From positions 1-64,000 of the forward strand of contig MGMS01000014.1 of the NCBI GenBank assembly GCA_001796515.1: a stretch of 64,000 nucleotides of DNA, written 5' to 3'. The notes under the pieces are model-generated. The model made no database searches, was not told where the DNA came from, and saw nothing but the letters and a program-made list of their open reading frames with translations. This document shows, piece by piece, positions 1-9,186 of the stretch; position 1 is the stretch's first letter; every line of letters begins with the position of its first letter. The DNA is from Chloroflexi bacterium RBG_13_51_36. GTDB lineage: Bacteria; Chloroflexota; Dehalococcoidia; GIF9; AB-539-J10. Made by a program: the position numbers and the translations under genes.

Positions 1-113
1 TCCTGAGCGGTGCAGGCATCCAGGTTACGCAGCGGGTTCAACGGGGTCCAGATATTGATGCCGCCTGCGGGCAGTTGCGGCAGCGCATAACGGGAGCAGT
101 ATTTAACGAGTTA
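1..113 (-). pseudogene. Coding-like fragment running off the window edge
   Basis: On the minus strand one frame stays open from about position 113 to the window edge and reads like protein, with a short segment GGINIWTPLNPL. An in-frame TAA lies immediately upstream and there is no plausible start codon, so the 5' part appears to be missing. The GGxNxW segment is loosely reminiscent of the C-terminal part of MocR/PdxR-type PLP regulators, but the stretch is too short to assign. It is probably a truncated remnant. Confidence 0.18.
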
Positions 114-288
114 TCTCTCTAAAGTATCACTCACCAGTGAATCCAGGCTAGGCCACGCTTTGGAGGACAGGAACACAGGCTTAATATCGGGCGTTCTCGG
201 GTCTGTGTCTACATGTATCGCTACACAATCTGACGAAATGTGCAAAGGACCACCTGGGTTCTTAGGGGGCGGTCTGCGTTAGCAAGCC

Positions 289-495
289 GATTTGCTTCCT
301 GAGATAGATGGATCGAGTGCCAGTTTCTGCCGCAATAGTGCCAGCGCCCCGCCCAGCTTCACCAATTCCGGCGGGAATCCCAGGACTTCCGTAGCCAGCC
401 GCGAGTCGATCTCAGCGCGCACAGCGTCCCGGGCAATTTCGTTGACTGGAGCCAGCTGTCTGCCGCCGGTTGACGGGTAGCGACGGACTAGTGGT
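289..495 (-). pseudogene. C-terminal remnant of an unrecognised gene
   Basis: The minus strand carries an open frame of about 65 codons that ends with a TAA at 289-291. The translation looks like genuine protein (acidic and hydrophobic alternation, e.g. EVLGFPPELVKLGGALALL). It has no start codon and hits a stop at about 496, just where simple GGTTAGT repeats begin. It is most likely the tail of a gene cut by repeat expansion or rearrangement. The family is not recognised. Confidence 0.3.
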
Positions 496-655
496 TAGTG
501 GTTAGTGGTTAGATGGTTGGTGGTTGATAGTTGATAGTTGATGGTTTGAGAGACTAGGGACTGGTGATCAGCGACTGCTGCCTCCTGCCTCTTGTTTACT
601 GACTCCTGGCTTCTGGCTACTGACTACTAGTCCCTGACCACTAACCCCTCATCCG
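482..655. repeat. Simple-sequence tract with imperfect inverted ends
   Basis: The left end is a run of imperfect TAGTGGT/TGGTTGATAGT units and the right end reads as its approximate reverse complement (TAGTCCCTGACCACTAACC). Between them is a CTGACTCCTGGCTTCTGGCT-like tract. Related CAGGAGTC-type wording recurs near 10510. No protein can be read through it. Confidence 0.6.
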
Positions 656-793
656 AGCGTGCTTATTCGAGCCGCAGAGGTAGATAGGGCTACTTTCCAA
701 GCAGGCGAGAATATCAGGTAACAATATGACGTATTGTGACTCCCAGCTACAAGCACGTAAAATTATCTACACGCTCCAAAAAGTTATGTCTTG

Positions 794-820
794 TTGACAA
801 GCCGAGAGGGGGGGTATAAT
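794..820 (+). promoter_or_regulatory. Candidate promoter of the methyltransferase operon
   Basis: TTGACA at 794-799 and a perfect TATAAT at 815-820 are separated by 15 bp, shorter than the usual 17. A further AT-rich TATAAT lies near 885 closer to the gene. The predicted transcript starts about 85 bp before the ATG at 913. Confidence 0.45.
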
Positions 821-912
821 TAGCCATAGTAAAAAGACTTCTTTTTAGACCATCAAAGAGATTTATTCGACTAAGTCTTTGTTATAATAATTATTGAAGG
901 TTCAAGGTAAAG

Positions 913-2838
913 ATGACAAATAGCAATCTGACCATATTGGATTTTTCGTCTCAATGTGATTGGGAAGAAAAGAACAAACCGCGTCTAGTATCCTTATTTT
1001 CAGGATGCGGTGGATTAGACCTTCCTTTTCATAAAGCAGGTTTCGAGTGTGTCTGGGCAATTGACGCAAATAAAGATGCTTGCCGGACTTACACAAGAAA
1101 CATCGCTGATGTAATCGTCCATGGGAAGATAGAAGAGGTGGATTCAAACAAGATCCCTGATTCAGACATTATCATTGGTGGATTTCCTTGTCAGGATTTC
1201 TCAATGATATGGAAGCGACCGGGGCTTGATGGTACAAGAGGAAATCTTTATACATATTTCTTATCTTTTGTTAAAGCTAAGCAACCGAGGGCTTTCGTTG
1301 CAGAAAATGTCAAGGGGTTATTGAGCGCAAACGAACACAAAGCTATTGCTCGTATCATCTCGGATTTCGAGGAGATAAATCCCGGATATTTGGTCAAGCC
1401 GAAGCTGTATAACTTCGCAGAATACGGCGTACCGCAATTCCGAGAGAGAGTTATTATTGTTGGCGTTCGAATGGATACAGGGTTTAATTTCATTCACCCG
1501 AAACCTGAATACGGACCAGGGCGAAAGTATCCGTTTGTTACGGTAGGAGAAGCATTAAAAGACGTTCAGAAGGTTCTTTATAACAATGAAGCTATGAAGA
1601 TTGCGCCCAAAACCGTTGAAATACTTAAACTTATTCCGCCGGGTGGGAATTTCGCAAACATTTCCAAAGATAATCCACTTTACGTCAGAGGAATGATAAG
1701 CCATGTTTATCGCCGAATCGACCCAGGGAAGCCATCTGCCACTTTGATAGCTGCAGGAGGAGGGGGAACATGGGGGTATCATTATCCCGAACCAAGAGCT
1801 CTAACTAATAGAGAGAGAGCCAGATTACAGACATTCCCTGATGATTTCATCTTTGAAGGCTCGTTTTCCGAGGTTCGCCGTCAAATTGGCAATGCTGTTC
1901 CTCCAAGAGGAATGATACCTGTAGTTGAAGCTCTGCTACCCCTTTTTACGGGTAATTATAGAAAGTCGGACCTTTACGGCTTAGATAGAGAGTTGAGACG
2001 AATACCCATTCACAAGCGTTTGAAGCTTGCTGCGGATGAAAATGGCAATGAACCAACTGAACTCAGTCTTTCGTGCTTTGAGGGAGTGCACGAACAGCAT
2101 TCTGCGGATTCTGATTGTACTTCAAGGCCCCCATGGACATGTGAAGAGCGTAATCTATCGAGCGAAACCCAGAATCTCAAAGTCAATGAATTCAACATTC
2201 GCGTGATAGAATGGCATTCAACAAACAGTCGCCATTTCCCGTGGAGAGATAGATCGGATTTGTACTCCCTCCTTGTGGCCGAACTACTTTTACAGAAGAC
2301 TAACGCTGACAAAGTAGTACCCGCCTATTCTGAGATCATTAAGCGTTACCCGATTCCTGAGAAACTTTCGCGTGCACGAACAAAGACACTTCAGAAAATC
2401 GTCGCTCCGTTAGGTTTGATAAAAAGGACAAAGACATTAAAATCTGTTGCCGAACAGATAACTAATATCAATAACGCAAACATTGACCTGAATCATTTGC
2501 TGAGTATAAAAGGAGTAGGCGAATATATGGCGAGGTCTGTTCTTATTCATTCAAAAGGGGTAAGGCTTGCTCTACTTGATCCGAATTTCTTGAGAGTATA
2601 CGGTAGGATATTTGGTTTGAGTAGTACACATTCTCGGCCTCGTTGCGATAAAAACTTATGGGAGCGAGCGTATGCGTTCTTTCCGATTATAAAAGTGTCT
2701 AATTACGTATATGCTATGCTCGATTTCGCTGCGCTTGTGTGTCGGGTGTCGAAACCAAAATGCTCTTCATGTCCTATGTTCCCAGATGTGTGCCAAGGGG
2801 TAGAAAGTACTCAGGCTAGAACCAAGCCATATGAATAA
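913..2838 (+). CDS. C5-cytosine DNA methyltransferase fused to a HhH-GPD mismatch glycosylase
   Basis: The N-terminal half (about residues 20-350) has the ordered motifs of an m5C methyltransferase: FSGCGGLD (AdoMet, about 29), PCQDFS with catalytic Cys93, ENV at 131-133, QFRERV, and the QIGNAVPP motif X. The C-terminal half (about 424-630) is a HhH-GPD/endonuclease III-type fold with IKGVGEY, LLDPN carrying the expected catalytic Asp556, and four cysteines (610, 617, 620, 627) for a 4Fe-4S cluster. Their spacing is x6-x2-x6, where x6-x2-x5 is usual. The catalytic Lys position of EndoIII is Tyr538, as in the thymine mismatch glycosylase Mig.MthI. The inferred role is to methylate cytosine and repair the T:G mismatches that follow m5C deamination. 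It is the first gene of a three-gene operon. Confidence 0.93.
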   Translation: MTNSNLTILDFSSQCDWEEKNKPRLVSLFSGCGGLDLPFHKAGFECVWAIDANKDACRTYTRNIADVIVHGKIEEVDSNKIPDSDIIIGGFPCQDFSMIWKRPGLDGTRGNLYTYFLSFVKAKQPRAFVAENVKGLLSANEHKAIARIISDFEEINPGYLVKPKLYNFAEYGVPQFRERVIIVGVRMDTGFNFIHPKPEYGPGRKYPFVTVGEALKDVQKVLYNNEAMKIAPKTVEILKLIPPGGNFANISKDNPLYVRGMISHVYRRIDPGKPSATLIAAGGGGTWGYHYPEPRALTNRERARLQTFPDDFIFEGSFSEVRRQIGNAVPPRGMIPVVEALLPLFTGNYRKSDLYGLDRELRRIPIHKRLKLAADENGNEPTELSLSCFEGVHEQHSADSDCTSRPPWTCEERNLSSETQNLKVNEFNIRVIEWHSTNSRHFPWRDRSDLYSLLVAELLLQKTNADKVVPAYSEIIKRYPIPEKLSRARTKTLQKIVAPLGLIKRTKTLKSVAEQITNINNANIDLNHLLSIKGVGEYMARSVLIHSKGVRLALLDPNFLRVYGRIFGLSSTHSRPRCDKNLWERAYAFFPIIKVSNYVYAMLDFAALVCRVSKPKCSSCPMFPDVCQGVESTQARTKPYE

Positions 2839-2895
2839 AGGACTCAGTAGCCAAAATACGACACTATGCTGATAATATCGGATAAGAGAGAGAGC

Positions 2896-3942
2896 ATGGA
2901 AAAACTTCTATGTCCCAATATTAGGCCGATAACACACACCCATCAAGATTTCTTGTCTAGATTTGAGGAGCTGGCGTCACAATCAGATTCTCTTCGAATA
3001 GCCTCTGGGTATATCTCTACTGATTCGATCGTTCACCTAAGACATTACGTACACCAATTGAGATTGTCTAATTGCGAATTGCTGGTGGGAATGCATTATT
3101 TTGATGGAATTACAAAACCAGAATTTGAAGCCCTCGGTGATTTTGATTATTACTTGCGATCCAATGCCTTAGGAGAAATAGACGTATTCACGGCCTTCCC
3201 ATATCATGGGAAATTGTATCTGTTTCAAAAGAATTCGACCAATTTTGCCGCATTGCTTGGTTCCTCAAATCTGTCAGCAATTGAACATCGGAGGCAGTTT
3301 GAAATCGACGCAGAAATTTCTTCTCGCGCTCTATTGGAAGATTTAAATAATCTGTACGATCAATTTAAGGCAAAGGCTACTAAACCCATAGATAGTTGGA
3401 ATCCAGCAAAATTCAAAGAAACCTCCGGTTTTTTAGCGGGCTGTACTGGGGTAACAAGAATGGATGATTCACAAAAGAGCCAACTCTGGTCTACTGCTTC
3501 GGCGCTTAGTTTTGATATACCCGTTAAATCTACCCCCAAGAGTAATTTAAACGCGTTTTTCGGAAGGGGTCGAGAAAATACTAGAACCGGAGTTATCCGA
3601 CCAAGACCTTGGTATGAAGTTGAGTTGATCGTCCCGAAAAGAATAACTGCAATGCGGGGATACCCGGTCAAACGTTCGGATTTGGGTAGAGTAATCACAG
3701 TTTTCACAGATGACGGTTGGAGTTTTCGTAGCAAAATAAGTGGGGATTACTCCAAGAATTTTAGATCCGCAGATGATTTAAAAACTCTGGGACTCTGGAT
3801 AAAAGGCAGGTTAGAAAACAAGGGAGTGCTCAAGGTAGGCGAACCCGTCACGAGGGAAACGTTGAGACAGTACGGCAGGGACACTATTCGATTAACAGCG
3901 ACTAACGTTCCTGATGTCTGGTTGCTCGACTTCGGGGTGTAA
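2896..3942 (+). CDS. PLD-family restriction endonuclease (NgoFVII-like)
   Basis: This is the likely nuclease partner of the upstream methyltransferase. The N-terminal part holds a phospholipase-D-type active site: HGKLYLF (HxK), followed by LGSSNLS and acidic residues, arranged as in NgoFVII/BfiI-type enzymes that cut DNA without a metal ion. The C-terminal third (from the PWYEVELIVP segment) is likely the DNA-recognition domain. An in-frame ATG also exists at 2866, but GAGAGAG just before 2896 favours the internal start. It begins about 60 bp after the methyltransferase and ends 2 bp before the next gene, so the three are probably co-transcribed. Family level is fairly certain; the recognition sequence is unknown. 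Confidence 0.82.
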   Translation: MEKLLCPNIRPITHTHQDFLSRFEELASQSDSLRIASGYISTDSIVHLRHYVHQLRLSNCELLVGMHYFDGITKPEFEALGDFDYYLRSNALGEIDVFTAFPYHGKLYLFQKNSTNFAALLGSSNLSAIEHRRQFEIDAEISSRALLEDLNNLYDQFKAKATKPIDSWNPAKFKETSGFLAGCTGVTRMDDSQKSQLWSTASALSFDIPVKSTPKSNLNAFFGRGRENTRTGVIRPRPWYEVELIVPKRITAMRGYPVKRSDLGRVITVFTDDGWSFRSKISGDYSKNFRSADDLKTLGLWIKGRLENKGVLKVGEPVTRETLRQYGRDTIRLTATNVPDVWLLDFGV

Positions 3943-3944
3943 AA

Positions 3945-5816
3945 ATGAGTCATTTGGATAGTTATATAAACCGTTTCCCATCTGAATCACGAGAAATCAG
4001 TGCTGCAATAACGCAAAGCGTTAACAGCCTTTGGGACAGATACTTATTTGAATTCAACTATAACTCCCATCTGATAGGACTTCTTTTTGGTCAAGTCCAA
4101 AGCGGAAAAACTAGCCATCTATTGGGTGTAATCTCAAAGGCTGCTGATGAAGGTTTTAAACTTTTTATTCTTCTGACAACTGACAATGTTTCACTACAGA
4201 GACAAACTTTGGAAAGAGCACTCTACACTTTGGATAGTTTCAACGTATGTGATGAAACAGACGACATGAGATTTCGAGTAGGCGGAATTAGGAAGCCTGT
4301 ATTGATAGTATTGAAAAAGAACCAAAGCGTCCTCCGAACTTGGACGAGCCACCTAGCGTCCTTGGGTTTCTCAAATAGAGAACCTTTATTCATTGTTGAC
4401 GATGAAGGCGACGCAGCTACACTTAACACTCTAATAAATGTGAATGATCAAAGCCGAATCAATTCGTTAGTCAATGGTATGAGGTCTGCGGCACCTTCCA
4501 GTGTATTTTTATCTGTTACTGCAACTCCGCAGGCCTTGATACTTCAAACTAGAGACTCAATAATGCGCCCTTCGTTCGCGCACCTGATCGAACCTGGGGC
4601 ATCCTATCTTGGTGGTGAGTTTTTTTATGGAGAGGACTCGCGATGTCCGCATGTAATAAATGAGGCTGAGAGAAGAGAACTTCTCTCACCAGACGACGTA
4701 CCTCCAGAGGGGTTAAGGAAGGCAATCTTGTCATTCCTTATGTCCTCTGTGCACCGTCACATTCTTGGGAGTTCTGTGACTAATATGCTTATCCATCCAA
4801 GTCTGCGAATTAGGGACCATAGTAGAGTAGAGGCCAAAGTCAAGGCTTTCTTGAAAAATATTGCTAACGACCTTGAACATAACTCGCAAAATTTCAAACA
4901 CGTTGCGCTTGATGCATGGAACGACCTGAATACTACTCAAACAGGTTTAACTTCCTTTGAGGAGTCCTTTGATCGATTTAAACGTTTAGTTACCACGGTA
5001 AAGGTATTAGTAATAAATTCAAATTCTTTGCATACCTCTGAGTACGAGAACGGTCTCAATATCATAATCGGTGGCAACAGTCTTGGCCGAGGGTTAACTT
5101 TTCCAGGTTTGCATACGGTTTACTATTCGCGAACGGCCAAAACCCCTCAGGCCGATACTTTCTGGCAGCATTCAAGAATGTTTGGCTATGATAGAATTCC
5201 AGGTTTATGCAGAGTGTACTTGCCACCAAGTTTACTGCACCTATTTCGAGAATTGAATGAAGCAAACCAATCAATGGTGAAAATACTTAGAACCGGAGGC
5301 ATAGATCATATTAGTCTGCTGAGTCCACAAGGGACGAGGCCAACTCGTCCAAACGTTGTAAGAACCAAAGGGCAAGTAGTTTTAATAGGTGGCGTTAATT
5401 ATTTCCCGCAATTTCCAATCTCCAGCAATGTTGAGCAATTGGACCGTTTGCTGGACATTGATAACAAGGAGACGCTAATGAGTTTGGAGGAATCAGTCAA
5501 CATACTCCGGCTTACAGCTCAGGAAAACGGCGATTCCTTCGAGAAGCAGACTTGCATCGATGCAGTTGATGCCCTTGGTGGTTCAAAATATGATAAAGGA
5601 TGTCGGCTTATTGTCAGAACAAATCGCAGTATCAGTAAGGGCACTGGCACCCTACTGTCGCCTGACGACAGAGCTCTAAGTAATTCATACGAAAATGAAC
5701 TTGCACTAACAATGTATCGTTTGAACGGTGAAACGGACAAAGGTTGGCGGGGTAAACCTTTATGGGTACCTAACATTAAACTGCCAGCAGGTAGGAACTA
5801 CTGCAGTACCGAGTGA
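3945..5816 (+). CDS. Z1-domain ATPase of a restriction-type system
   Basis: The protein resembles Z1-domain superfamily II-like ATPases that accompany C5 methyltransferases in defence loci. A Walker A box GQVQSGKT sits at residues 49-56, a Walker B VDDEGD near 150, a SVTATPQ motif III-like segment near 190, and a late helicase-type GGNSLGRGLTFPG followed by an HSRMFGYDR arginine motif near 376-416. These suggest DNA translocation or remodelling coupled to the PLD nuclease. It starts 2 bp after that gene. Codon use and AT content match its two upstream neighbours and differ from the GC-richer housekeeping genes after 11.9 kb, consistent with transfer of the operon as a unit. Confidence 0.85.
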   Translation: MSHLDSYINRFPSESREISAAITQSVNSLWDRYLFEFNYNSHLIGLLFGQVQSGKTSHLLGVISKAADEGFKLFILLTTDNVSLQRQTLERALYTLDSFNVCDETDDMRFRVGGIRKPVLIVLKKNQSVLRTWTSHLASLGFSNREPLFIVDDEGDAATLNTLINVNDQSRINSLVNGMRSAAPSSVFLSVTATPQALILQTRDSIMRPSFAHLIEPGASYLGGEFFYGEDSRCPHVINEAERRELLSPDDVPPEGLRKAILSFLMSSVHRHILGSSVTNMLIHPSLRIRDHSRVEAKVKAFLKNIANDLEHNSQNFKHVALDAWNDLNTTQTGLTSFEESFDRFKRLVTTVKVLVINSNSLHTSEYENGLNIIIGGNSLGRGLTFPGLHTVYYSRTAKTPQADTFWQHSRMFGYDRIPGLCRVYLPPSLLHLFRELNEANQSMVKILRTGGIDHISLLSPQGTRPTRPNVVRTKGQVVLIGGVNYFPQFPISSNVEQLDRLLDIDNKETLMSLEESVNILRLTAQENGDSFEKQTCIDAVDALGGSKYDKGCRLIVRTNRSISKGTGTLLSPDDRALSNSYENELALTMYRLNGETDKGWRGKPLWVPNIKLPAGRNYCSTE

Positions 5817-6266
5817 TTTGTTTGATGTCTTCTCATTCCAAATAAGTTGTGTTTCAGATTGAGATTGGGCTGGGATAAGAAAATGGATCCAACTTGGTGA
5901 TGTGAAATATGCCACCCCACAGCTCGGGTTTGACATTTTGGTGGCAACGGTCTGAAAGTGAGCCAAACCAACGTTCGGTTTCTGAGCCACCCCGGGTTGT
6001 CCTCTTCCCCAAAACGTAGACCTTGAAGCCTTGTTTAATAAAGCCACCGCCGACATTTACGAATCTCACAACCGTCTGACTGACCCCGCATCAAGAGAAG
6101 AACGTCTACCCACAAGCCAGCGGTGGGCTCTGAGCGTGCTTCGCCATCCCGATACACCAACAGGCAAAGACTTCGACGACGCCGACCTGGCTTTGGGAGT
6201 AGTCTGCTATCAGGTGGTGCTGCCAAATATCTAGGTGCAGATACAAAATAGCGTTTTGTTACTCCG

Positions 6267-6660
6267 GAATTTCGGGGACGCCAGAAACTACCACTGATAA
6301 TATCTACAATAGCGGCTGCTTTCTAAGTGGGGGCCTCAGTTTACCCCTTCGGTTAGCCAATTCAAGACTTCCTTCATTAGCCCAGCGCGGTTGTCTCTGG
6401 TCACCAGGAGCGTTTCCACTTCAGGGTGGCGGTGATAGAGTTCATTGAGTTCGTGGAGTTTGTAGGGTTTGTTGAGTTGGTAGAGTTTGTGGGGGCTGGA
6501 GATAGTTAGAGATACGGTAGAGATACATTCGAAATCCAAATGACAAGGGCGGGGGGCAAGTGAGGAGATTGCCACGGGCCGACAAATCGGGGCTCGCAAT
6601 GGCCTTTGATTGCGGCGGCACCTAACCGTTGGAACTCCAGGGACACCATAGCAACTAGCG
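6267..6660. repeat. Composite repeat cluster, left copy
   Basis: This stretch combines a GAATTTCGGGGACGCCAG block followed by CTGATAATATCTA and GCGGCTGCTTTC, a GGAGCGTTTCCACTTCAGGG block, GAGATAC units, a GAGATTGCCACGG...CTCGCAATG block and a GGAACTCCAGGGACACC block. Every one of these words recurs in diverged form at 10361-10735. The two clusters flank the GIY-YIG, peptidase and Mrr-like genes. Confidence 0.65.
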
Positions 6661-6729
6661 GGTAGAGAAACAAATAGTGAAACAAGGTTTAATGCCTTTT
6701 CTCGGACCTCTCAGGCGCATTCTGGGGAG

Positions 6730-6802
6730 AATTCCAGGGACAGCATCCTTCACAAGGTGAAGGGCCGGGCCTGCCACAAATCAGGTGTTATGTCCCCAGG
6801 AT
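6730..6802. repeat. TGTCCC-ended dispersed repeat (long variant)
   Basis: The repeat begins ATTCCAGGGACA and ends TGTCCCCAGGAT, so its ends are inverted copies. The internal word CACAAATCAGGTGTTATG matches the copies near 58.4, 60.1 and 63.3 kb. This copy has extra sequence in the middle that can form a small hairpin (CCTTCACAAGGTGAAGG). It is probably a non-autonomous mobile or REP-type element; no transposase for it is in the window. Confidence 0.65.
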
Positions 6803-6912
6803 GCAGGCAAAGTATAATCACGTTGGTTACTAAGTTAATCGACAGTCTTTCGGGACAGTTCTTGAACTTTTGCTTGAGAAAAAGGGGCTTATTCCCGTGA
6901 TACAACAGCTAC

Positions 6913-7389
6913 TTACATTTTAATTATCTTATCCCAGCCAACGTGTTTGTCAGGCATCAAGCTGTTAAGAGGAGGTAACTCCCCATATATCTTAAAGTAG
7001 TCTTTGAGCAATCTCTCCTCTTTTGTCCTAGCTTCAGTCTTGTTGCTTAGCTTCATAACTATGAACTGGATTCTGGAGTTATTCTGATAAGTAGTTTTGA
7101 AATGTGAGTATTGGCACATCAAAATGAGAAACAACCTGTCACCTACGCTATGTCTCATGAATTTGTCTCCTATATATGCCTTATAAAATTCCCTAATCCT
7201 CCGTGCCAAATTTACAGATTGGCCTATTGCTAGCACTCCTTTCTTATCTATACCCAATAACCGGCCAATAGGATGCGATCGTCCTGCTGAGTCTGATAGC
7301 CTAATCTTGTACACGCCAGGTACCTTGCTGAGTTCCTTAGTAAAGTCATTTATTGACGAAATGTCATGCCATTTACTCCAGTTTGACAT
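6913..7389 (-). CDS. Putative GIY-YIG-type nuclease domain protein
   Basis: This small single-domain protein of 158 residues fits the GIY-YIG pattern. GVYKI (about 25-29) stands for GIY and LAIGQS (about 53-58) for YIG. These are followed by the conserved Arg in NLARRIREF, a Glu in the KEERLLKDY helix, and an Asn in PPLNS near the end. The tyrosine of the YIG motif is replaced by Ala, so activity is uncertain. GAGGTG precedes the ATG. It stands alone between repeats on the opposite strand to the methyltransferase operon. It may be a homing-type or defence-associated nuclease. Confidence 0.5.
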   Translation of the reverse strand: MSNWSKWHDISSINDFTKELSKVPGVYKIRLSDSAGRSHPIGRLLGIDKKGVLAIGQSVNLARRIREFYKAYIGDKFMRHSVGDRLFLILMCQYSHFKTTYQNNSRIQFIVMKLSNKTEARTKEERLLKDYFKIYGELPPLNSLMPDKHVGWDKIIKM

Positions 7390-8091
7390 ATTTCACCTCA
7401 CGCGGGAATACAACCTTTGACATTTTAGCACGGTAGAGAATTCCAGGGACATCAAACCAATCAGGCCTGCCGCAGACTGTCGCCCGGGCTCGAGAATCTC
7501 TAAGAGTGACTATCGAGCCACAGAAATGGCGGGCGGCTGCCTTCTAATTCCAAGCCAGATATCCCAAAAGGTCACTTTGCGTATAGAATAGAACCTTTGT
7601 GTCAAAGACCAAAATCCTGTTTTGTTCGTGAAGTCCCATTATGTCCCAACCCGTCCCAAACATCTTAACGTCAAATTAACGTCAATTTTCTGAGTATAGG
7701 CTGAAGTACTACAGAGGATCACCTTGTTGGAGACTGATACGCAATATACAAGAGGTGGCAGCTAGATGGATTATCAATGCAGGGATTCCAGAAAAGAAGC
7801 GGTAGCCACTAGCTGTAGCGGGAGCAAACGGAACTACTCAGATACACTCCTCGTCTTGTTCTTGGTGTGGCTGTCTAGAGAAACCAAATGTTATTGACTA
7901 AGACTGAAGCGAAGGACTTTCGAGAATTAGCAGCCACACTGGGATTAATAACATAGCTAGTGGAGCCATGATCTCAGTGCTCGATGCCTCGAAAGATGGC
8001 TAAGAATACACTAGAATTTGATTACTGAATACAGTAATATAGAAATCAATGTTGGACAGCACAAGAATGAAATGGATAGGACGATGGAGAA
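7390..8091. other. Intergenic stretch with a partial repeat
   Basis: About 700 bp carry no gene that can be supported. A truncated copy of the TGTCCC-ended repeat starts at 7439 (AATTCCAGGGACATCAAACC, then GGCCTGCCGCA) but lacks the right end. The remainder is AT-rich with many stops in all frames. Confidence 0.55.
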
Positions 8092-9186
8092 ATGCTGACA
8101 GCACGTGATTACTTCTACAAATTCGTGGCACCCGAACAACTTAATAAGAGTTACCAAGCTGCATTTCAGGAACGTGACTTGTCACAACTACCTAATGGAT
8201 TGCCCAATGGTGTACCATCGTTTTCAACGCAAGAAGATGCTTTTAAAAAGGCAGTTAACCACGCGCCAAATAGGAGCAACGACATCTTGATCGAGCATTA
8301 CATTGAAAACCTAATCAAATTGGCACCTGCCAAGTTGAAGTCACGGCTTGAAGGGATGTTCGTTGCGAAGGTCAAGGACTTGATAGCCAACGCAGCTGCA
8401 CAACATAGTCGCGGCAACTACGATGGAGATCTAATATTCTTTAATGTCGGTTTGTCCGATGCTTGCTATCAGTATGCCATACTGTACTATGAGTTTATTC
8501 GACTAGTTGATGAAGGAAAGAGGCTTGGAGACAGGCATCCAGAAATTGTACAGTTGACCAAAAGCGTAACTGAGCATACTATAAAGATAGCTATTGCCCA
8601 GAGAAGGTGGAATAGAGAAGGTCTTGTGCAGTTCACGTGGGATGATGTCGTCTATTCCAGACCAGACATGGAAGGTTATGCCATAACTATCGCTACCTAT
8701 TCGGACAAGTTCATTCTCTATCACGAAATTGCACACCATATATTAGGCCATACCAAGTTAGGCAACTCTCCTTTCACTTTTCTTGAGAATCTGCCAGACA
8801 TCTGCAAGTATTGGCGTAATACTATGAGCAAGAAACATATGCAAGAATATGAAGCTGATGCTGCCGCATTGCTGATGACACTGCAAACCCGTTCTTCAAA
8901 TCTACAGGAGGAAAGAGATAAGGAACTGAGTATTGCTGTCGGTGGGTTGCTGACATTGACGATAATTGGGCAATTTGCTCGACATGTGGACAAGGCTAGT
9001 ATAGATCATCCTTCGGTTTCGTCAAGATTTGATCAATGTGTAGCTATCCTCAAAGAGAGCTGCACATATGAGACCTCAATTGGTGAAATCATTGATGATA
9101 TCAAGAGATTTCAAATCTTGCTGCGGAAATCTCAAGGATGGGGTCTTGGGTGCCGGTGGGACATGGCCGAGTTCACACATAATTGA
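8092..9186 (+). CDS. Putative zinc metallopeptidase with HExxH motif
   Basis: The protein carries YHEIAHHILGH at about residues 211-221, an HExxH zinc-binding motif, followed some 45 residues later by EYEADAAAL, which supplies a third ligand as in M48-like and related peptidases. It has no signal peptide or membrane segment, so it is likely cytoplasmic. The N-terminal 200 residues are not recognised. Comparable cytosolic HExxH proteins include the phage-exclusion peptidase Lit, but similarity here is limited to the motif. GGAGA precedes the ATG. The gene lies among nucleases in a repeat-rich block, suggesting an accessory or defence role by inference only. The reading frame may continue after a frameshift, as described for 9187-9346. 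Confidence 0.6.
   Translation: MLTARDYFYKFVAPEQLNKSYQAAFQERDLSQLPNGLPNGVPSFSTQEDAFKKAVNHAPNRSNDILIEHYIENLIKLAPAKLKSRLEGMFVAKVKDLIANAAAQHSRGNYDGDLIFFNVGLSDACYQYAILYYEFIRLVDEGKRLGDRHPEIVQLTKSVTEHTIKIAIAQRRWNREGLVQFTWDDVVYSRPDMEGYAITIATYSDKFILYHEIAHHILGHTKLGNSPFTFLENLPDICKYWRNTMSKKHMQEYEADAAALLMTLQTRSSNLQEERDKELSIAVGGLLTLTIIGQFARHVDKASIDHPSVSSRFDQCVAILKESCTYETSIGEIIDDIKRFQILLRKSQGWGLGCRWDMAEFTHN

Larger units (their letters stand above)
5817..6912. other. Gene-poor stretch with decayed sequence and repeats
   Basis: No convincing intact gene is seen in about 1.1 kb. A short frame at 6031-6234 (plus) looks coding-like but has no recognisable family and no start signal. The right half holds T-rich GAGTTNNTGG units (6440-6495), GAGATAC units (6505-6530), a GAGATTGCC...CTCGCAATG repeat (6564-6602) and TGTCCC-ended repeats, described separately. 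Confidence 0.6.

Noticed and set aside
482-655. Possible CRISPR array
   Set aside because: The units are short, overlapping and imperfect, with no constant repeat and no unique spacers. It is simple-sequence DNA.
6031-6234. 67-codon frame after the Z1 ATPase gene
   Set aside because: It looks weakly coding-like, but it has no start signal or family and lies in decayed repeat-rich DNA.
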